Origin: Oscheius sp. JU75
Lineage: Eukaryota; Nematoda; Chromadorea; Rhabditida; Rhabditidae
DNA length: 64,000 bases
NCBI GenBank assembly: GCA_037178855.1
Contig: JASJZC010000006.1
Coordinates: forward strand, 5,704,001-5,768,000
Direction: 5' to 3'
The notes below the pieces were generated by a model. It was not told the DNA's origin. It saw nothing but the letters and a program-made list of their open reading frames with translations, and did not search any database. Both the position numbers and the translations under genes were made by a program. Positions 14,942-27,100 of this stretch are shown piece after piece. The stretch's first letter is position 1, and every line of letters begins with the position of its first letter.

Positions 14942-16643
14942 CTAGAAGTTTTGACGAAAAGCTATTAGAGTTTCTTTACTGTTTTTCCGGATCTCATGAC
15001 TCGAATCCAATCGAACGTCTCATGATTAATAGCTCTTTCTGGCGCGAGATAGACCATTAGCTTTAGGAACTTTTTCACCGAGGGAGCCAACTGTGTGGCT
15101 GACTGCTTGTGCGGCAATTTGATTGAGATCCCTCTCTCTGATATCCCTCTCTCCTCTCCTCTCGCTCTCCACATATCTTGTTATACATTCTTCTGACGAC
15201 AGTTTTGCATGCTAAGCAGCAGTCTTCTCTGATAGCAAAAAGAGCAATTTGATGTGGATGAGACATAGAAGATTCTTGACCGGCACAAACACCTTCCGGG
15301 ACGAGACTCTCCTAGTCTCTGACGCATACGGTAGCTCCAGACACAAAGTGCCACAATATCTTTTTCTCAGACTCCTACAAGCCCAAACAACCGCTAGTGG
15401 TTTGCTAGGTTATAGAATGACTCAGAAAGTCTCTCTTCAAGTGAAAAGTTTGCAGAAAGACAACCGAGTTGCACAGAAAGATTCTAGTATTCGAATGAGA
15501 GTCATTCCAGAAGAATGACGTTCCGGCCCTGTTATCCGCGAGTTACAAGTCTCATACACTACATCCCAAAATCTCGCACCAAGAGCTTTATATCTCTTCC
15601 GTCATAAACTGTTCGTCTTCTAAGCCTTATAAGATATTCTACCAGACGTCTGTTCAGACTACACTGGACACCTTCCAGTCTTTTTTTGTGTCAACCAAAT
15701 CTAATCAAGTTTAGTACTATGTGAGAGTGAAATTGGAGCGAAGACCGTCATCGGCTCCAATTTCAGCAGCCTCTTTCTATCCTCTATTTAAGGAGCTGTA
15801 CATACAAATTAATTGAGTCGTTATCTAGTTGCGAAGATCTCCTCTTCCTTGTCCTCTCCAACGAGTCCAAATTAGAAAGAGAGCGACTGATCCTTCCCTT
15901 GATCCAGTGTCTTCCCAGAATTTGGGCCTGTCATTATCCGCGAGCTTAGTCCGTGTCTTTCTACTTGTAATTAGGTCTATTTCTTCCCTTTCTGTCTCTT
16001 CACTAGGGCAACTGCTTTCCTGTCTTTAACTTTTGGTGTGACAGTTGAAAAAGCTTGCCCTCTCTCTCTTCTGGGAGTCATTTATTCTTTCTCCTTTACC
16101 TCCATGTCTACCCCTTGCAGTTTCCTATCCGGGACCTACGTAGCTCAAAATTGGAAATGAGTAGAGATTTCCTAGTTCCTAGTAGGATTAGCAAGAACAG
16201 AGGGATGTTGCGCGTACGAACTTCAAGAAGAAACTGTGTTGAGTTTCAGTAGATGACTGTCACTAGAGAAACAGCTGAAACTCAAAATGATAGCGTCTGT
16301 CGGATTATTGTGAGCTCGTCGTGTTTTTTTAGGAATGCCTCTGTAATGGTGCTGTGTAGTTTATCAATGCCACCAAGTTTCACTTTACTCGCGATCCCGT
16401 TTCATTAGAGACCCGTTTTGGTTCCGACGGCTGAGCTTGGTGTTAGAGCAGTTCCTTGAAAATTAAGACACTTTTTTGCTCGAACAAGCTTGCCAACAAG
16501 ATCTCTCCCGTTTTGAACTCTTGAACGCGAGCTCTTTCACTGTTTAAACCGCGACAAGTGTTACAAGGCTGTCAAAGCACTTCCTTCCTTATATTCTCTC
16601 TCTCGCCCATACTCTAATGAGCCGTTGAGATCCTGAAAAGTTT

Positions 16644-17058
16644 TTATGCCTTCATAAACCTTAAAAGCTCCATTGAAGTGTCGGCTTTGGCTCTCTTTCT
16701 TTCTTCTCCTTCCGATCTCAAGTAACGAACAGGTGCATTCCTTTTTTTTACCTGGTCTCCGAATTTAATTTCAACTGGAAAATGATCACTTTCCGTTCTG
16801 GCTTTCCACCTAGATACAAATCTAGCCTTAACGCGGAACATCGTTCGGTTTACTACCATTGTGTCTATGTGTCTCGACTCCGCCTCTTTTTCTATAGATG
16901 CCACGAACGGAAAAGCTCACGACACGCCTCGAAAAGCCCATTGGGTGTGTCTCTAGTTCGTTAACTTTGAACCTTATGAGACTCGTCGACCACTTTTCCC
17001 CATCACTTTTGGACGTTTTGTTTCTACCCAATGTTGCTCTAATTTTCTGTTTTTGCAA
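16644..17058 (-). mobile_element. Possible remnant of a non-LTR retrotransposon endonuclease domain
   Basis: Two overlapping minus-strand frames carry protein-like text. One contains ARTESDHFPVEIKFGDQ, which resembles the SDHxPV motif that closes the AP-endonuclease domain of LINE elements, preceded by an IDTMVV stretch where LINE endonucleases have their IDY/ID segment. The upstream half continues in a second frame, which suggests a frameshifted relic. No reverse transcriptase region is visible beside it. The motif is short, so this could be coincidence. Confidence 0.3.
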
Positions 17059-17933
17059 TACTGATTGTTAGACAGACTAAAGACGCCTAAATATCTGAGT
17101 CATCGATGAACTATCGCTGTTAGAAGTACACATAAGTGTTGTTAGAAGTATTATAAAAAAAAACCATTTCTAACTGTAAGATTCTGATAATCACATCTTT
17201 TTGTTTTTCTCAGAAACCCGACACGGAGCGCGTCACCGTTTGCCTTTTGTGAACTATTGAAGCAGGTAGATGTTCACACTATTTCATATCACGAAAACTA
17301 GTTTGAGCTTTGAGCTCTCCGTTTTGGACACACCTTCATGAGTCGCTGAAGTGGTTCTCTTGATGAAGAACACAAAAAGGAGAAAATATCTTCTCGCTTT
17401 AGGATTAAGTAGTCTCCCAACTGGTCCATTGCGTCATCTAATCACTTAATTTTCCTCTTCTGATGTATACGAATTGTGTTCTATTCTCGGGATCTATTTT
17501 GCAGCAAAGACGCCTAACCCGTTTTAGAAACTCAAAATTATTCCTAGAAGTTCTATGCACCTGACTCGCTCTTTGTGTCTTTAGTCCAATTAACGTTTTG
17601 GAGTGGGCTAATTGGTAAAAGAACTCTTGTCTGACTCTCTCGGAAAGTCACTCGTCTTCTCTCTCTCTCTTGACATCATCTTCTGATATCTGTCGTCCTG
17701 GCTCCCGATCCTCCTTCGATTCGAAGATTATGCCGCCTACATGGATCGCCACGGAGAGACAAAGGTTGTGAGAGAAGTCAACTGAGCGAATAATTTGATG
17801 AAGAGACTCCGCTCTCGTTTCGAGAGCACACCGATGACTCTGTTCTCATTTCGAGAAGCACCCGCTAACTTCTTACCCCGGTCTCTTCTTATTCTGACTT
17901 CCAGACCTTTTCTACGTCATTCGAGGACGAGCA

Positions 17934-18263
17934 CTAAGTGCTGGTTAATCTCTTGCAGTTTATGGTGAGAGTGTCTTCCTTTGCTTCCTCTTTTCTGCAT
18001 CGTCTTCTCGGAACTTTCCGTTCATTTGCGACAGAATAGCCAATGTACCACCTACGTCTCTCTTTACGCCGCGGAATCTTGTTTTGAGCCCTTCTCTCCC
18101 GGAATATATTGTCATATTTCTCGAGGTAATTAAACGCCTCTTGTTGATCGAGAACATTATTGACCAAACTTGGACTGATGGGAGGCTCGAAGAGATCTTT
18201 GTCCAGTTCAAGCTGGAAGTGCCTTTCAATCATAATGTATTGAACATCTCTTTACGTTTCACG
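17934..18263 (-). CDS. Orphan candidate exon, function unknown
   Basis: A minus-strand frame of about 100 codons, extendable upstream to an acceptor-like AAAG near 18263, encodes a hydrophilic, protein-like sequence (IMIERHFQLELDKDLFEPP, NNVLDQQEAFNYLEKYDNIF) followed by a very basic tail (RRKERRRWYIG). The basic part could instead be intron: a GT lies just after NKIPRR and a CAG further on. I do not recognise a family and could not find partner exons. Confidence 0.3.
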
Positions 18264-18536
18264 ACAAACCTTGATCCACGGGTTCACTCTTCTACTTGAT
18301 CTAAATCTGGAACGAAACGGTACTACAGCAGGTCTGCAGTATTATTTTCACCTTCATTCCACTTCGATTTCTTCGAATAGAGTAGAGGCAGAGATTACAA
18401 ATCAGCTTCTCTCTGCAACAACATCATCTATTCAAAACTGATAACTTGGAAACAGGTGTTTTTCTATTTCTATTCCCAGCAGACTTCCTTACCTCTCTTG
18501 TGACCTTTTGCTTGGAACTCACCGCTATTTCAGACG

Positions 18537-20197
18537 ATGAACACGTCAGCGGGTTGCTCAAATGTGACCATGTCAGAAGGACAGTGTTGGGGTCTGTCAG
18601 TCTGCGGCTACTGCTATGACTATGGAGAGACGAGAGTCGTCAGCAAGATGTACGAATCTTTCAATCTGGTAAATATTTTTCTTCTTTATCCGATGAAAAG
18701 AGAGGAAGAGAGAAAGATATGTTGCTTCAGGCAGTCATCGGAATCACTCTTCCTGTGATCGGATGTCTCGGCCTGGTCGGAAACTCCATATCGGCTTTTA
18801 TCTACACAAGAAAGGAGATGGTCTCAAGTTTGAACATGTAGGTCATTTCAATCCGTGTTCCACTTCGCGACAATTCGAAAAATTTTGAAATAACTTGACC
18901 GTAAATTCGTTCATTGGCTAGAAACCTAGAAGCTTAAATTCAGGTACCTGGGTGCCCTGGCTTGTTCCGACATCGTCATCATCCTCACAGCCTTCTTTCT
19001 CTTCTTCCTCGAGAACATGCGACGACGATCACTCTACGCGACCTACTACTTTGCCGTTCTTTCCCCCGTCATGTTCCCATTGGGTAAGACAACCTGTTAG
19101 ATCTTCGAATATTCTTTAGGTCTGACTGCTCAAACTCTGTCCGTTTTCCTGACCGTGGCTGCCGCTCTAGACTGTCTCATTCTGGTGGCAGCTGACGAGA
19201 AGTTCAGCAACCAGTTTTGTTCAGTTCGGACATCCCTCTATGTGAGTTGATCTCTGTTTTGTTCCACCATATTGTCCAGATCATTATCGGCATTGTGTTG
19301 GCTGCCTTCATCTATAACTCTCCCCACATGTTCGAGATTTTTGTCATCGACTGTTGGAGCGTTCCTTTCGGATCAGTCACAAAGGATGTCTGCCCCACAG
19401 CTCTAAGAACTGATCCTGTCAGTAGTCTCTCACAAACTGAACCATATTAATTTTAGGACTACTTGACAATCTACTATGCCTACATGTACACGATAGTAAT
19501 GGCCGGAGGCCCCGTTTTTCTGCTCATTGGCATCAATTCCGCTATCGTCCTCGCCATGAGAAGGTGGGCCTGTGCTCTTTAGCCCCGCGAATGTTATGGT
19601 CGGCACCGAAAGAAAACCCCAATAGGCTAGCTGGCGCAGTGGAAAAGCGCGCCGTTTTCCAAGCGACAGACCCGGGTTCAATTCCTCGTCGATGATGATT
19701 CAGTTACCGCCCCAGACAGAGTGCAAGTGCTGAACGGTTCTCAACTGAGACTCTTTTTTTAATTCGAAATAAAGAAATTACAGAAAAAAACCCGAAGGAG
19801 ACGAAGAATCCAATTCCTCGGACATTATCACTCTAGTCCTTGTTGTCTGCCTCTTCATTTGCTGTAATATTCTGGTATGTTCTTCTCACTATAAACTCAT
19901 AAAGAATCTTTAGCCACTGACAGTCAACTTCCTGGAGCTGCTCTTCATGATCGTCAATGCCTATCTGATCGATCTTTCGAACCTGATGGTCGTGGTCAAT
20001 TCCTCTTGCAATTTCATCATCTACTACGCCTTTGGCTCTCATTTCCGCAAAACCCTCAAGGTTTTCAGTCAAATACTTTCAGTCAAATACAAAACATTTA
20101 GGCCTACTTTTCTCCCATCCTCCACCGCCGCAAAGAACATTTGGGCTTTCGACGAGTGCCCGTAATAGCCACACCTCCCAAGGAGGTCCTCATATGA
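18537..20197 (+). CDS. FMRFamide-type neuropeptide G-protein-coupled receptor
   Basis: Nine exons join in frame: 18537-18668, 18731-18837, 18944-19083, 19120-19241, 19280-19417, 19457-19563, 19784-19874, 19914-20060 and 20102-20197. It is a plasma-membrane seven-helix receptor. The N-terminus has N-glycosylation sites (NTS, NVT) and several cysteines. Family marks of FMRFamide-receptor-like (FRPR) proteins are clear: GLVGNSISAFIY in helix 1, LGALACSDIVIILTAFFLF in helix 2, GLTAQTLSVFLTVAAALD in helix 3 (no DRY), and NSSCNFIIYYAFGSHFRKTL at the end of helix 7. In nematodes such receptors respond to RFamide-like peptides in neurons and muscle. TATTTCAG lies three bases before the ATG. A polyadenylation signal is at 20257-20262. 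The sixth intron (19564-19783) is longer because it holds a SINE. Confidence 0.9.
19620..19783 (+). mobile_element. tRNA-Gly(UCC)-derived SINE inside a receptor intron
   Basis: The head resembles a tRNA gene: an A-box-like CTGGCGCAGTGG, an anticodon-loop region TTTTCCAAGC, and a B box in ACCCGGGTTCAATTCC, the last two matching tRNA-Gly(UCC). The cloverleaf is imperfect and the acceptor stem does not close, so this is not a working tRNA. A non-tRNA body of about 80 nt follows and ends in T- and A-rich sequence just before the splice acceptor. It lies in the same orientation as the receptor gene. Confidence 0.6.
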
Positions 20198-21178
20198 GAG
20201 TCTGTTCTTATAGTTTTCTGAGTGTGTATCATAAAGTCGGGTCCGTCTTTACACAAAATAAAGGGATGTTTCCGATTGAGTAATTCACAGCTATACCAGC
20301 TGTCTTATCAGTCTTTTTGACGTAAAGTCAGGGCGTTTCCGCTGACGATGCAATGCTTCGATGACATCGTTTACTGTAAAGTGAGGATCCCCGAGTGATT
20401 ATAATGCTTAGAAGGAGATACTGTGTAGTTCCTACAGGTGACTCAGAAGAACTGAAGCTTGCTAAATTGTTTTGATAAGAATAGCAAAAAAATGTGATAT
20501 CTGTGACTGTGTTTTTAGACCCTTTAGTTTTCCGGAATGGCATTCCAATAGGTGTCTACTTTATCTGGGCTGTCGCTTGAACACAGATTCTATTATTATG
20601 GCAGAGGTTCTAACAAAATGAAAAGAGGGTTTGAGCAAAAGCTCGAGAATTGCGAACAGTCAGAATCAATGTCGATTGGTCAGTTTGAAACAATTTCTCG
20701 GGAATACTAGAGATGAAAAGCTCATAGTAGCTCTTCAACACTATTGTTAGTATCGTTATGGAGATTTCACATGCATCTGAGACACAGCGACACAGACACA
20801 CCAAGCAAGGAAAACTTTGAGATTGGGAGTTTCAAGATAGCACTATTTGAAAGGTAACCATAAAAAGTTAATGAACCGCAATTGTATGCAATTCTGGGTA
20901 TAAAAGATGCTGAAGTACTCTTCTCGCTCAATCACTGTACTGCTTAACCACGTCCCGGACTCACTCATCCCAAACTTTCTGACTGTTCTCAGGCGATAAG
21001 ACGACATGACAAAATCTCCAGAATGCTGTGCGGTCCCTCTTTTGGAGATAAGCCCGAGCAACGCCTTTTCTCCAGTTCCATTCAGGGGGTCAGTCCTCTG
21101 TGTGTGTCTCTGTGACTCATTCCTCCCTGTCCAGATTACTACTTCCTCGAGAGACCCGACCACTATTTTAACTAGGTT
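20198..21178. other. Intergenic, no gene recognised
   Basis: Contains the 3' UTR and AATAAA (20257-20262) of the peptide receptor and the upstream region of the mucin gene. A minus-strand frame at 20843-21163 has no recognisable content. TTTAACTAG ends three bases before the mucin ATG and may be a trans-splice site. Confidence 0.45.
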
Positions 21179-24100
21179 ATGGAGCTGAAGTGGAAGAAAC
21201 TACAACCATACATTTTTATTGGAACCATTGTTCTGGCCATTCTTGTAGCTGTGGCTGTGATTCTTATAGTAGTCCTCACACAACAGACTAAAGATGGTGG
21301 GTATACTTTTTTCCCTTTCCTCACTGAAGCGCAATGGTGTCCGTCCTGTCTGTCATGGGGTCTGCACAGTTGCATGTCAACACTAATACACAAAACATCT
21401 AGAAAATAAATAAACTAGTACCGTTGGCTAAGATGAATAAAATACTGAAAGCCTTGAACTGGCTGGTTCCGGTTTAAATTCCTGCCCCATCCAGTCATCT
21501 CTTGCACACTAAGCTCTCCACAATTGTCCCTATCGTCGCGGCCTGTTAAGCGTCTTAGTCTAGATAAATTGATAGCTCTTCAGAAACAACTACCACAGTC
21601 CAACCAACTGTAGTTCCAAAACAAAGTGTTTCGATATCCTTGTATATTGGAAAAGATTATGACACTCCAACATCGCAGAGATACCGAAGAGCGGCAGACA
21701 GTGCCCACGACAAGAATTGCAATCTGGATGGGGTAACTTTTGATGGAGTGAAGGTTAAAAGAAGAGTTTAGCAAAAGACAGCAGCTGCCAGCATCATTAA
21801 TGCTCTCAATGATACCGTACGGTTTCGAATAATCAAGTATTCGGCCACTGCCAACTCATCAGACTTGATGACCGCAGCAGTAGCCAAAGCCTACCTGGAT
21901 CAGAACGTCGCCCAGTTGAACGCCGAGGACTTTCTCCAATTTCCGTGAGTTGTGAAAAATAAGCACGAACAGCTCAAAGGGGAAAGTCTCATTTTTTGGG
22001 CGAGACCAATTGACAAGGAAAAAAGAGGTTTGTTTCCAAGAATAAGTGTATCAAAGCAACAAGCAAAGTTTAGAAGACTGGATCTCAGAAATGTCACGAG
22101 TTTCAGAGTTCTCGAAAGCTACAACAATGCCACGAAAGAAGATGAGCTAAAGACCTTAGTACATATGACGCCGTGTAAAGTTGTTAATTCTTCGTAGTAC
22201 GTGGAGACCATCAACTTTCTTCAGTGAATATTTAGCACAAACTCTACAGACTTTGAAAACTTCACTACTGAAATCAACAGCGATCCACAACTTGCCACCC
22301 AGATAATTATCGCCGCTCCTGGACTCAACCAAACGTCGTTAAACGTAAGAGAAAAGAACACAAAATCAAGAAACAGATTTTAGAACACCTTCGGTGACGT
22401 TGATGTGACTCAAACAACAAGCAATATCACCGAAATAGTTAAAAAACAAGTTGGTGAGTTCAAACTAGCACCACTCATAAAAAAAATCGAACTCTAGAAG
22501 AGCAAGCTGCTACCACATTGAAGCCGACAACGACAATCAAAACAACACCAAAAACGGCACCACCAAGTTTTTCCACAGTTAGTCTAGAACGATCGACTAC
22601 GACTACACAATCTGGAACATCGACCACAGCATCTGGAAGTTCTCCGGAGCCTGGAACCAAGACTACACAGGCTGCAACCACGACCAGTGGACCTAGAAGT
22701 TCTCCAACCACGACTACTGGACCTGAAAGTTCTCCAACCACGACTACTGGACCTGAAAGTTCTCCAACCACGACTACGGGACCTGAAAGCTCTCCAACCA
22801 CGACCAGTGGACCTGGAAGTTCTCCAACCACGACCAGTGGACCTGAAAGCTCTCCAACCACGACCAGTGGACCTGAAAGCTCTCCAACCACGACCAGTGG
22901 ACCTGAAAGCTCTCCAACCACGACCAGTGGACCTGAAAGTTCTCCAACCACGACTACGGGACCTGAAAGCTCTCCAACCACGACCAGTGGACCTGGAAGT
23001 TCTCCAACCACGACCAGTGGACCTGAAAGCTCTCCAACCACGACCAGTGGACCTGAAAGTTCTCCAACCACGACTACGGGACCTGAAAGCTCTCCAACCA
23101 CGACCAGTGGACCTGGAAGTTCTCCAACCACGACCAGTGGACCTGAAAGCTCTCCAACCACGACCAGTGGACCTGGAAGTTCTCCAACCACGACTACGGG
23201 ACCTGAAAGCTCTCCAACCACGACCAGTGGACCTGGAAGTTCTCCAACCACGACTGCTGGACCTGGAAGTTCTCCAACCACGACTACGGGACCTGAAAGC
23301 TCTCCAACCACGACCAGTGGACCTGGAAGTTCTCCAACCACGACCAGTGGACCTGAAAGCTCTCCAACCACGACCAGTGGACCTGAAAGCTCTCCAACCA
23401 CGACCAGTGGACCTGAAAGTTCTCCAACCACGACTACGGGACCTGAAAGCTCTCCAACCACGACTGCTGGACCTGAAAGTTCTCCAACCACGACCAGTGG
23501 ACCTGAAAACTCTCCAACCACGACTGCTGGACCTGGAAGTTCTCCAACCACGACTACTGGACCTGGAAGTTCTCCAACCACGACTGCTGGACCTGAAAGT
23601 TCTCCAACCTCGACCAGTGGACCTGGAAGTTCTCCAACCACGACTACTGGACCTGGAAGTCCTCCAACCACGACTACTGGACATGGAAGTTCTCCAACCA
23701 CGACCAGTGGACCTGGAAGTTCTCCAACCACGACCAGTGGACCTGGAAGTTCTCCAACCACGACTGCTGGACCTGAAAGTTCTCCAACCTCGACCAGTGG
23801 ACCTGGAAGTTCTCCAACCACGACTACTGGACCTGGAAGTTCTCCAACCACGACTACTGGACCTGGAAGTTCTCCAACCACGACTACTGGACCTGAAAGT
23901 TCTCCAACCACGACCAGTGGACCTGGAAGTTCTCCAACCACGACCAGTGGACCTGGAAGTTCTCCAACCACGACTGCTGGACCTGAAAGTTCTCCAACCT
24001 CGACCAGTGGACCTGGAAGTTCTCCAACCACGACTACGGGACCTGAAAGCTCTCCAACCACGACCAGTGGACCTGGAAGTTCTCCAACCACGACTACTGG

Positions 24101-27100
24101 ACCTGGAAGTTCTCCAACCACGACTGCTGGACCTGAAAGTTCTCCAACCTCGACCAGTGGACCTGGAAGTTCTCCAACCACAATTACTGGACCTGGAAGT
24201 TCTCCAACCACGACTGCTGGACCTGGAAGTTCTCCAACCACGACTACGGGACCTGAAAGCTCTCCAACCACGACTACGGGACCTGAAAGCTCTCCAACCA
24301 CGACTACTGGACCTGGAAGTTCTCCAACCACGACTACTGGACCTGGAAGTTCTCCAACCACGACTGCTGGACCTGAAAGTTCTCCAACCTCGACCAGTGG
24401 ACCTGGAAGTTCTCCAACCACGACCAGTGGACCTGAAAGTTCTCCAACCACGACTGCTGGACCTGAAAGTTCTCCAACCTCGACCAGTGGACCTGGAAGT
24501 TCTCCAACCACGACTACTGGACCTGAAAGCTCTCCAACCACGACTGCTGGACCTGAAAGTTCTCCAACCTCGACCAGTGGACCTGGAAGTTCTCCAACCA
24601 CGACTGCTGGACCTGAAAGTTCTCCAACCACGACTACGGGACCTGAAAGCTCTCCAACCACGACTGCTGGACCTGGAAGTTCTCCAACCACGACTACGGG
24701 ACCTGAAAGCTCTCCAACCACGACTACGGGACCTGAAAGCTCTCCAACCACGACTACTGGACCTGGAAGTTCTCCAACCACGACTACTGGACCTGGAAGT
24801 TCTCCAACCACGACTGCTGGACCTGAAAGTTCTCCAACCTCGACCAGTGGACCTGGAAGTTCTCCAACCACAACTACTGGACCTGGAAGTTCTCCAACCA
24901 CGACTACTGGACCTGGAAGTTCTCCAACCACGACTGCTGGACCTGGAAGTTCTCCAACCACGACTACGGGACCTGAAAGCTCTCCAACCACGACCAGTGG
25001 ACCTGGAAGTTCTCCAACCACGACCAGTGGACCTGAAAGTTCTCCAACCACGACTACGGGACCTGAAAGCTCTCCAACCACGACCAGTGGACCTGGAAGT
25101 TCTCCAACCACGACCAGTGGACCTGAAAGTTCTCCAACCACGACTGCTGGACCTGAAAGTTCTCCAACCTCGACCAGTGGACCTGGAAGTTCTCCAACCA
25201 CGACTACTGGACCTGAAAGCTCTCCAACCACGACTGCTGGACCTGAAAGTTCTCCAACCTCGACCAGTGGACCTGGAAGTTCTGCAACCACGACTACTGG
25301 ACCTGGAAGTTCTCCAACCACGACTGCTGGACCTGAAAGTTCTCCAACCACGACTACGGGACCTGAAAGCTCTCCAACCACGACTACGGGACCTGAAAGC
25401 TCTCCAACCACGACCAGTGGACCTGAAAGTTCTCCAACCACGACTGCTGGACCTGAAAGTTCTCCAACCTCGACCAGTGGACCTGGAAGTTCTCCAACCA
25501 CGACTACGGGACCTGAAAGCTCTCCAACCACGACTACGGGACCTGAAAGCTCTCCAACCACGACCAGTGGACCTGAAAGTTCTCCAACCACGACTGCTGG
25601 ACCTGAAAGTTCTCCAACCTCGACCAGTGGACCTGGAAGTTCTCCAACCACGACTACTGGACCTGAAAGTTCTCCAACCTCGACTACGGGACCTGAAAGC
25701 TCTCCAACCACGACCAGTGGACCTGGAAGTTCTCCAACCACGACTACTGGACCTGAAAGCTCTCCAACCACGACTGCTGGACCTGAAAGTTCTCCAACCT
25801 CGACCAGTGGACCTGGAAGTTCTCCAACCACGACCAGTGGACCTGAAAGTTCTCCAACCACGACTGCTGGACCTGAAAGTTCTCCAACCTCGACCAGTGG
25901 ACCTGGAAGTTCTCCAACCACGACTACTGGACCTGAAAGCTCTCCAACCACGACTGCTGGACCTGAAAGTTCTCCAACCTCGACCAGTGGACCTGGAAGT
26001 TCTCCAACCACAATTACTGGACCTGGAAGTTCTCCAACCACGACTGCTGGACCTGGAAGTTCTCCAACCACGACTACGGGACCTGAAAGCTCTCCAACCA
26101 CGACTACGGGACCTGAAAGCTCTCCAACCACGACTACTGGACCTGGAAGTTCTCCAACCACGACTACTGGACCTGGAAGTTCTCCAACCACGACTGCTGG
26201 ACCTGAAAGTTCTCCAACCTCGACCAGTGGACCTGGAAGTTCTCCAACCACGACCAGTGGACCTGAAAGTTCTCCAACCACGACTGCTGGACCTGAAAGT
26301 TCTCCAACCTCGACCAGTGGACCTGGAAGTTCTCCAACCACGACTACTGGACCTGAAAGCTCTCCAACCACGACTGCTGGACCTGAAAGTTCTCCAACCT
26401 CGACCAGTGGACCTGGAAGTTCTCCAACCACGACTGCTGGACCTGAAAGTTCTCCAACCACGACTACGGGACCTGAAAGCTCTCCAACCACGACTGCTGG
26501 ACCTGGAAGTTCTCCAACCACGACTACGGGACCTGAAAGCTCTCCAACCACGACTACGGGACCTGAAAGCTCTCCAACCACGACTACTGGACCTGGAAGT
26601 TCTCCAACCACGACTACTGGACCTGGAAGTTCTCCAACCACGACTGCTGGACCTGAAAGTTCTCCAACCTCGACCAGTGGACCTGGAAGTTCTCCAACCA
26701 CAACTACTGGACCTGGAAGTTCTCCAACCACGACTACTGGACCTGGAAGTTCTCCAACCACGACTGCTGGACCTGGAAGTTCTCCAACCACGACTACGGG
26801 ACCTGAAAGCTCTCCAACCACGACCAGTGGACCTGGAAGTTCTCCAACCACGACCAGTGGACCTGAAAGTTCTCCAACCACGACTACGGGACCTGAAAGC
26901 TCTCCAACCACGACCAGTGGACCTGGAAGTTCTCCAACCACGACCAGTGGACCTGAAAGTTCTCCAACCACGACTGCTGGACCTGAAAGTTCTCCAACCT
27001 CGACCAGTGGACCTGGAAGTTCTCCAACCACGACTACTGGACCTGAAAGCTCTCCAACCACGACTGCTGGACCTGAAAGTTCTCCAACCTCGACCAGTGG

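Larger units (their letters stand above)
14942..18536. other. Gene-poor stretch
   Basis: About 3.6 kb without a recognisable gene. It contains pyrimidine-rich and TC-repeat tracts (for example around 15130-15180 and 17640-17700), a possible LINE remnant at 16644-17058 and one orphan candidate exon at 17934-18263, both listed separately. The last part is the upstream region of the peptide GPCR at 18537; TATTTCAG ends at 18533, three bases before its ATG. Confidence 0.45.

Noticed and set aside
19620-19695. Functional tRNA-Gly(UCC)
   Set aside because: The A and B boxes are good but the acceptor and anticodon stems do not pair properly and a non-tRNA tail follows, so a SINE fits better.
20843-21163. 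106-codon minus-strand frame upstream of the mucin
   Set aside because: No recognisable content, and it covers the likely mucin promoter and 5' region.
22584-23684. 366-codon antisense Arg/Ser/Gly-rich frame over the mucin repeat
   Set aside because: Explained entirely by the 30-bp repeat lacking stops in this frame; it is a shadow of the mucin exon.
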